A DNA stretch of 39,417 bases, from the NCBI GenBank assembly GCA_016217725.1, contig JACRHB010000066.1:1-39417 (forward strand). The letters are read 5' to 3'. The translations under genes were made by a program, and so were the position numbers. The notes below the pieces were generated by a model. It was given only the letters and a program-made list of their open reading frames with translations, made no database searches and was not told the origin of the DNA. This DNA comes from Nitrospirota bacterium. Its GTDB lineage: Bacteria > Nitrospirota > Thermodesulfovibrionia > UBA6902. Positions 34,120-39,417 of this stretch are shown piece by piece (position 1 is the first letter of the stretch; every line of letters starts with the position of its first letter).

Positions 34120-36084
34120 ATGAAAAAAAAGATAGATAACAATTGTCAGCTTATCCTCCAGAACATTGCGGAAGGAGTGGTTGTCATAAGTCTCGACAGG
34201 AAGATTATCTTTATAAACGAGACGGCGAAAAAACTTATCGGACTGCCCGACAACATCCCTGAGGGAGCTTTATGCAATGAAGTGATGAATACCGACCTCT
34301 GTACAAACAGTTGCCCGTTCAACACGATTGTCAACACAAGTTGCGCCTCTCACTTTATAAACATCCATCTGCGTAAACCGGACAGCATTCCGGTTCCGCT
34401 GTGTTTGAATGTCTCGCCTCTGAAAGACACTCAGGGCCGCAACATAGGCGTCATAGAGAATTTCAGACCCATGAGGGACATCGTTGAGATAATAGACTCG
34501 CTGGAAAAAAACAACGTCCTCCTTTCACAGGAAAAAAGCAGGATAGACTCCATCGTCAACAGCCTCGCTGACGGTGTTTTTACCACAGATGCAGAGCTGC
34601 GCATAACAAGCTTCAATAAGGGACTTGAGCATCTTACAGGATTAAAGACGGAAGATATTATCGGTCTTAAATGCGGAGAAGTGCTTCAGGCCGACAACTG
34701 CGAAAAAGACTGCCCCCTTTCTTACACCTTGAGAAACGGTTATGGAATGGCTAATTGCAAGGAGAGGATCGTAGGAAAAGACGGAACCACAATTCCCGTG
34801 TGCCTGTCAACCGCTATTTTGAAAGATCAGGCCGGAAGGAACATCGGACTGGTCGCCACAATAAAAGACCTTACCGAGACGGAAAGGTTAAGAAAAGAAT
34901 TGAACGAGCGTTACCGCCTTTCCAATATCATCGGCGGCAGCAGGCAGATGCAGGAGATTTTTGAATCCATAGAGGCGGTGAGCGATACCGACTGCGTGGT
35001 GCTCATTCAGGGTGAAAGCGGCACCGGCAAAGAGCTCATAGCCAGAGCCATTCACCACCAGAGTCTGCGAAGGGATAAGCCTTTTGTAAAGGTAAACTGC
35101 GCTGCAATAGTCGAAGGACTTTTTGAGAGCGAGCTATTCGGTCACGTGAAGGGCGCATTTACAGGAGCGATCAGGGACAAGCTCGGAAAGTTTGAGCTTG
35201 CAAACGGCGGGACGATATTTCTTGATGAAATAGGCGACATGCCTGTGGCCTCTCAACCGAAGCTCCTGCGCATTCTTCAGGACGGGGAGTTTGAAAGGGT
35301 CGGCGATGTGAAGACGAAAAAAGTGGATGTGAGGGTAATTGCCGCAACAAACGTGGATTTGCGGGAAGCGATAAGGACAAAGAAATTCAGAGAAGACCTT
35401 TTTTACAGATTGTGCGTTGTGCCGGTAAATCTCGGCGACATAACATGGTACGGCGCGCTGGCGACGGGTAAACTTGACAAGTTAGGGCCGGGCACTCTCA
35501 ATCTCTTTGCCTCGGCAGCCATCAACGACACAGATCCGGGTAAGGATATGTTTACCTTTGCAGTTGATGGAAACGGTGATGGAGACATCGCTGATGTAGG
35601 CACATTTGACAATCCGGGCACAGGCGCAGGGTTATTGTATGACGATGATCCAATGACCCCGGGCTCTGATGAAGAAAGTCACACAGGCTCTTCCGTCTAT
35701 GTAGGCGCAAGATATGATATCGAATCCACAGGAACAAAGATAGGCGCTGAATATAACCACGGTTCAAAATTCTGGATAGGCATGGTTCCCGCAGGAGACG
35801 ACATCTGGACGAGCAAGCTCGGCACAAGAGGCGATGTTTATGAGGTCTATCTCATACAGGAATTAAAAAAAGTGCCGGTTGCAAAAAGGGGCAAGGTATT
35901 CTTCAGGCTCGGTTACCAGTACTATAAATTCAAATACACAGGCAGCAATTCGTGGGTCGGAGAACCGAAGAAGATTTCCGACTTAAGCGCATCGGCGGCT
36001 GATTTTGCCGCAGGCAAGGCGCAGATGTTCATGCCGCTTGAAAAGGCACAGGACATTTATGCCACAATGGATGTACTGTTCTAA
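34120..36084 (+). CDS. Chimeric ORF: PAS-PAS-AAA+ sigma-54 activator (truncated) joined to the C-terminus of an outer-membrane beta-barrel protein (DUF3373-like)
   Basis: EBP motifs [16 protein letters not shown] and GAFTGA up to [11 protein letters not shown], then [23 protein letters not shown]...[15 protein letters not shown]...[10 protein letters not shown]. Confidence 0.8.
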   Translation: MKKKIDNNCQLILQNIAEGVVVISLDRKIIFINETAKKLIGLPDNIPEGALCNEVMNTDLCTNSCPFNTIVNTSCASHFINIHLRKPDSIPVPLCLNVSPLKDTQGRNIGVIENFRPMRDIVEIIDSLEKNNVLLSQEKSRIDSIVNSLADGVFTTDAELRITSFNKGLEHLTGLKTEDIIGLKCGEVLQADNCEKDCPLSYTLRNGYGMANCKERIVGKDGTTIPVCLSTAILKDQAGRNIGLVATIKDLTETERLRKELNERYRLSNIIGGSRQMQEIFESIEAVSDTDCVVLIQGESGTGKELIARAIHHQSLRRDKPFVKVNCAAIVEGLFESELFGHVKGAFTGAIRDKLGKFELANGGTIFLDEIGDMPVASQPKLLRILQDGEFERVGDVKTKKVDVRVIAATNVDLREAIRTKKFREDLFYRLCVVPVNLGDITWYGALATGKLDKLGPGTLNLFASAAINDTDPGKDMFTFAVDGNGDGDIADVGTFDNPGTGAGLLYDDDPMTPGSDEESHTGSSVYVGARYDIESTGTKIGAEYNHGSKFWIGMVPAGDDIWTSKLGTRGDVYEVYLIQELKKVPVAKRGKVFFRLGYQYYKFKYTGSNSWVGEPKKISDLSASAADFAAGKAQMFMPLEKAQDIYATMDVLF

Positions 36085-36106
36085 GCCTCTTTTTTAAGGT
36101 CTTTAA

Positions 36107-36138
36107 GGGAGGGGCGGAGGCCCCTCCCGAATTTTAAT
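36107..36138. terminator. Hairpin terminator
   Basis: gggaggggc ggag gcccctccc then gaattttaattt. Confidence 0.7.
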
Positions 36139-36293
36139 TTAATTCCTTTTCCTTCTACTGTGTGAGGCGTTCTGAATCCAATGCAGGTCTTTTTGCAAAA
36201 GCCCCTCTTTTATGCTATTTTTAAACATGCTTCGCTCTGAACAACTTCCGATAAGAGAGCAATAATTAAATTTTTGTGAACAAAATACAGATA

Positions 36294-36581
36294 AAAAACA
36301 TGGAAGAATTTTATACCGGCAGGGTTGTTTATCATAAAACATTCGGAACGGGGAAAATAGTCCGCATCGAAGGGGCTAAGCTTATTGTGAATTTTATCAC
36401 GGCAGGCGTGAAGCATTTGACGGAGACAGAGGCGGAAACCGAATTGTCGGAACCGCCGTCTCAACAGGAGCAAGCTGCGGAGGAGCAAGATATGGATATT
36501 GATAAATTGAAAGAAGCCTTAAGGGAAGCCCTATATGAAGAAGGATTGCTCGGAATAACTCCCATATGTATGACTAGATGA
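36294..36581 (+). CDS. Small protein with SH3/Tudor-like start (VYHKTFGTGKIVRIEGAKLIVNF)
   Basis: Resembles the SH3-like segment seen in CarD/UvrD/RapA proteins. Start uncertain (GTG 36276 or ATG 36300/36294 region). Confidence 0.5.
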   Translation, partial: KNMEEFYTGRVVYHKTFGTGKIVRIEGAKLIVNFITAGVKHLTETEAETELSEPPSQQEQAAEEQDMDIDKLKEALREALYEEGLLGITPICMTR

Positions 36582-36601
36582 GCACCGTAGTATTGTTTCT
36601 T

Positions 36602-39304
36602 CTAAGGATTTATGGTTATCGCCCTATATCTATTGTTATTGGCTTCATTGGTCTCTGCAACAACCCCGTTCGCATCAGACCTTGCGATAATGTAATAAGC
36701 ACCGGTTGCTATACCGGAAGGTATGGTTATGGCCGCGCTTCCGGTATTTGAGGAGCCGGCGGCAAGGGCCGGCACAGATCTGCTGCCGAGCTCTGTGTCT
36801 CCTGCATCATATGTGGTGTTTATTGAAAGATAAAACGTCGTTGTCGAGGCTCCTGATGATCCCCCGCCCTGGTTCTTTATCGTATCCATAACTGTGATGT
36901 TCGCGCCCCTGACTGCGCTTGAAGGCGCGTTTAGAGCGGATACTATAAGGTCGGGGCCTATCTTGATGGATTTGCTCTTGTTATTGTTGGTCTCGCTTGT
37001 CTCTGAAATAACATTATCGGCATCAGCCCTGGCTATGATGTAATACGTGCCGGCAGTTGCCCACGAAGGTATGGTTACGGACGTGCTGCCCGTACTTGAA
37101 GCCCCTGCTCCAAGCGCCGGCGCCGTCCTGCTTCCAAGATATGTGTCTCCTGCATCCCATGTGCTGTTGGTTGAGAAGTAGTATTTGGTTGTTGACGCGC
37201 CTGCCGGACATCCACCGTTGTTCTTTGTTGTATCCGTTACTGAAATGGTCTGTCCTGCGCCCCCTGTTGTCGGGCCTGTTACCGTAGAGATAATAAGGTC
37301 AGCGCCTGTCTTTATCGTCTTGCTCTTGTTGTTGTTGGTTTCGTTGGTCTCCGCAATTACATTGTCGCCATCCGCCCTCGCTATGATGTAGAATGTGCCT
37401 GAGCACGTGTTGGTAGGAACGGTTACGGTTGTGCTGCCTGAATTTGTCGCTCCCGCCGCAAGTGAAGGCACGGCCCTGCTTCCAAGATATGTGTCTCCTG
37501 CATCCCATGTGCTGTTGGTCGACCAGTAGAACTTTGTCGTTGAGGCAGGCGCTACGTCAGGACCGTTGTTTTTCGTTGTATCGCCTACTGAGATAATCTG
37601 ACCTTCTCCGGCTGTGGCGGGAGCCGTAACGCTTGAGACGGTCAGGTCAGCGATTATCACAGGAGTGACAGACATAGTGGCGGTCATAACCGGGCCGGAT
37701 GAGCTGATGCCCGTTATGCTGACATTGCTTGGACTGTTATTGTAAAGCTTGCTGTTGGGAGATGAGCCGTCCGTGAACGACGTTTTGCCTGCAGAGCCGG
37801 GATACGGATCTCCCGTATTTCCGCCGTTAATTCCTTTTTCAAGCTCATAGAGATTATCGGCCTGCACAAGCGCTACGCCGTAATGGTTTGAAGAGCAATT
37901 GGAAGGCGGATAACATTCGGCATTATTAACCTCATTAAAGTTTATGGTGTTTGAAATCTTGCCTCCGTCGATATGCCATATCAGAAGGCCGGCCCCGGGC
38001 AGTCCTGCGTCAAACCCTGTTTTCTGTCTGTTTTCAACAAGAAAATATTCCCCGGACATCGGGGTTCCATTAAGCATCTGGTAGACATCGGCGGCGGTTG
38101 CCGCCTGAGTAACAGGCTCATTGGTCAGAGTGCCGGAAACCAATGTCGGCGACACCCACCCGAGTTTGTATTTAGACCAGGCGTCCATATGGGCGGGACG
38201 GTCGCCGGCCTTTGTCACATAATTCCATGAACCGCCTGCCATCAGACTCCAGTATCCGATGCCCTCCGAGCTATAGTCCGTATCATAAAGGTCGGGCAGG
38301 CCGAGGGCGTGGCCGTACTCGTGTGCGAAAACACCCATGGTCTGCATCCCTCCCCAAAGAACCTCCGGCTGGATTACGTATTCGTTAACCCTTACTTTAA
38401 TAGACGGATTTACAGCGCAGTTGTCATTTGTAATGTATTCGCCGTAGTGGCTCTGACCCCAATATAGGGCGCCGTTAAGACTCCAGCTATGAGACCATAT
38501 GTCCGTTGAGGGCCCGCCGGCTTCCTCGCCCGAGCCCTGATGGATTATATTTATCACATCCGCATAACAATCACCGTCCTGGTCATACGGCGCAAAGTTA
38601 AAGCCGGCTGCATCCGCCTCTGCAACGGCTTCATATACAAAGTCTCCGGGCCACATGTCATTGCCTGATGCATCATTCTGCCCGTAATAGTCATGCGTGT
38701 CGGAAGCCGTATACCATCCTGAGACACCTCCAGGCCCTGCTGAAACGCTGAATACTCCATATGAAACTTCCTCATAATAATCTTTCATGCTGTAATTGCC
38801 CGTGCTGAAAAGAAGGTTATTAAAATCCGTAGTTGTGAAACCGGTCGCCGTATTGCTGAAATTGACGAGAAGTACCGGGATGTAATTGGTGCCGGTAGTT
38901 GCAGGAGCCGGTTGAGGCGTGTCCGTTGAGCTTGTCTTTGAAATACCGTCAACAAAAGCTGTTGAGCGTGCAGGCCCCGATGGCCTTATATGCTTAGGCG
39001 CGTTTGCAGGCGGGAAATCCCTCCCGACGATCTTTGAAGTCCTTCGGGGTATGCCGCCCGTTTCAATTGTCATGAACGTCCAGCAATTAATGCCTTCGTC
39101 GAATTCAACTGTGTATCCGTCTTCGGTTTCCCAGCCGTGGAGAGACTCATCTCCCCATTGTCTGGCCCTAAAAGTTGAGCCGTCGGGCTGGTTAAGTGTG
39201 TAAATGCCGGGAGCGGCAGGCACTGCATGGCCTGTAAGAGGGAAAGCAAAAACAATTATGGATACCGCCATAAGGATGCTCAGACATACATTGTTTCTTT
39301 TCAT
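36602..39304 (-). CDS. Secreted M6-like metalloprotease with three CARDB repeats
   Basis: Signal peptide; HEYGHALGLPDLYD zinc motif; three about 115-aa repeats of the ADL(I/T)(V/I)S..TKNNG...NETNNNKSK type. Confidence 0.9.
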   Translation of the reverse strand: MKRNNVCLSILMAVSIIVFAFPLTGHAVPAAPGIYTLNQPDGSTFRARQWGDESLHGWETEDGYTVEFDEGINCWTFMTIETGGIPRRTSKIVGRDFPPANAPKHIRPSGPARSTAFVDGISKTSSTDTPQPAPATTGTNYIPVLLVNFSNTATGFTTTDFNNLLFSTGNYSMKDYYEEVSYGVFSVSAGPGGVSGWYTASDTHDYYGQNDASGNDMWPGDFVYEAVAEADAAGFNFAPYDQDGDCYADVINIIHQGSGEEAGGPSTDIWSHSWSLNGALYWGQSHYGEYITNDNCAVNPSIKVRVNEYVIQPEVLWGGMQTMGVFAHEYGHALGLPDLYDTDYSSEGIGYWSLMAGGSWNYVTKAGDRPAHMDAWSKYKLGWVSPTLVSGTLTNEPVTQAATAADVYQMLNGTPMSGEYFLVENRQKTGFDAGLPGAGLLIWHIDGGKISNTINFNEVNNAECYPPSNCSSNHYGVALVQADNLYELEKGINGGNTGDPYPGSAGKTSFTDGSSPNSKLYNNSPSNVSITGISSSGPVMTATMSVTPVIIADLTVSSVTAPATAGEGQIISVGDTTKNNGPDVAPASTTKFYWSTNSTWDAGDTYLGSRAVPSLAAGATNSGSTTVTVPTNTCSGTFYIIARADGDNVIAETNETNNNKSKTIKTGADLIISTVTGPTTGGAGQTISVTDTTKNNGGCPAGASTTKYYFSTNSTWDAGDTYLGSRTAPALGAGASSTGSTSVTIPSWATAGTYYIIARADADNVISETSETNNNKSKSIKIGPDLIVSALNAPSSAVRGANITVMDTIKNQGGGSSGASTTTFYLSINTTYDAGDTELGSRSVPALAAGSSNTGSAAITIPSGIATGAYYIIARSDANGVVAETNEANNNRYRAITINP

Positions 39305-39325
39305 GATATAAGACCTCCCGGTTAT

Positions 39326-39417
39326 TTATTTTGTGAGCTCAATATTTCTTATCCAAAAAAGACCGCCTCTTTCGTCGCCGATAAGCGCTGCTGTCGCCTT
39401 TATTTTCTTCCCGAACA
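39326..39417 (-). CDS. 3' end of a further minus-strand gene (partial)
   Basis: Reverse-strand reading ...FGKKIKATAALIGDERGGLFWIRNIELTK*, open to the window edge. Confidence 0.5.
   Translation of the reverse strand, partial: FGKKIKATAALIGDERGGLFWIRNIELTK

Overview
The window looks like a piece of a Nitrospirota/delta-proteobacteria-like genome (inferred from gene content only; I see no rRNA or tRNA). From left to right: an NHL-repeat protein and an 18-CXXCH multiheme cytochrome c. Then an accessory region (about 3.8-21.5 kb) with a MazEF-type TA pair, an NPPW DNA methyltransferase, decayed restriction-modification loci, a two-TM coiled-coil protein, a SWIM-finger protein, DUF1848, a TPR-SNF2 ATPase, a zinc-finger partner and an RNase HI-like protein. 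After that come an AI-2E transporter, a D-aminoacylase-like amidohydrolase, an AMIN/Amidase_3 cell-wall amidase, a PilZ/Zn-ribbon/sigma-54 activator, a DUF1858/CcoN-like/NifU cluster, and a TPP-riboswitch thi operon (HydG-like radical SAM, thiS, thiG, thiE, thiC). The window ends with a chimeric sigma-54 activator/beta-barrel ORF and an M6-like protease with CARDB repeats. The most interesting signals are: (1) a full HydG-type enzyme (CX3CX2C plus C-terminal CX2CX22C) sitting where ThiH would be expected; (2) palindromic and heptameric repeats inserted in frame inside conserved proteins; (3) four short methyltransferase-N-terminus-like stubs, each ending at the start of a different downstream gene; (4) two likely chimeric ORFs; (5) a SWIM/SNF2/zinc-finger cluster of unknown function. 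No database search was run; family names are from recognition of motifs.
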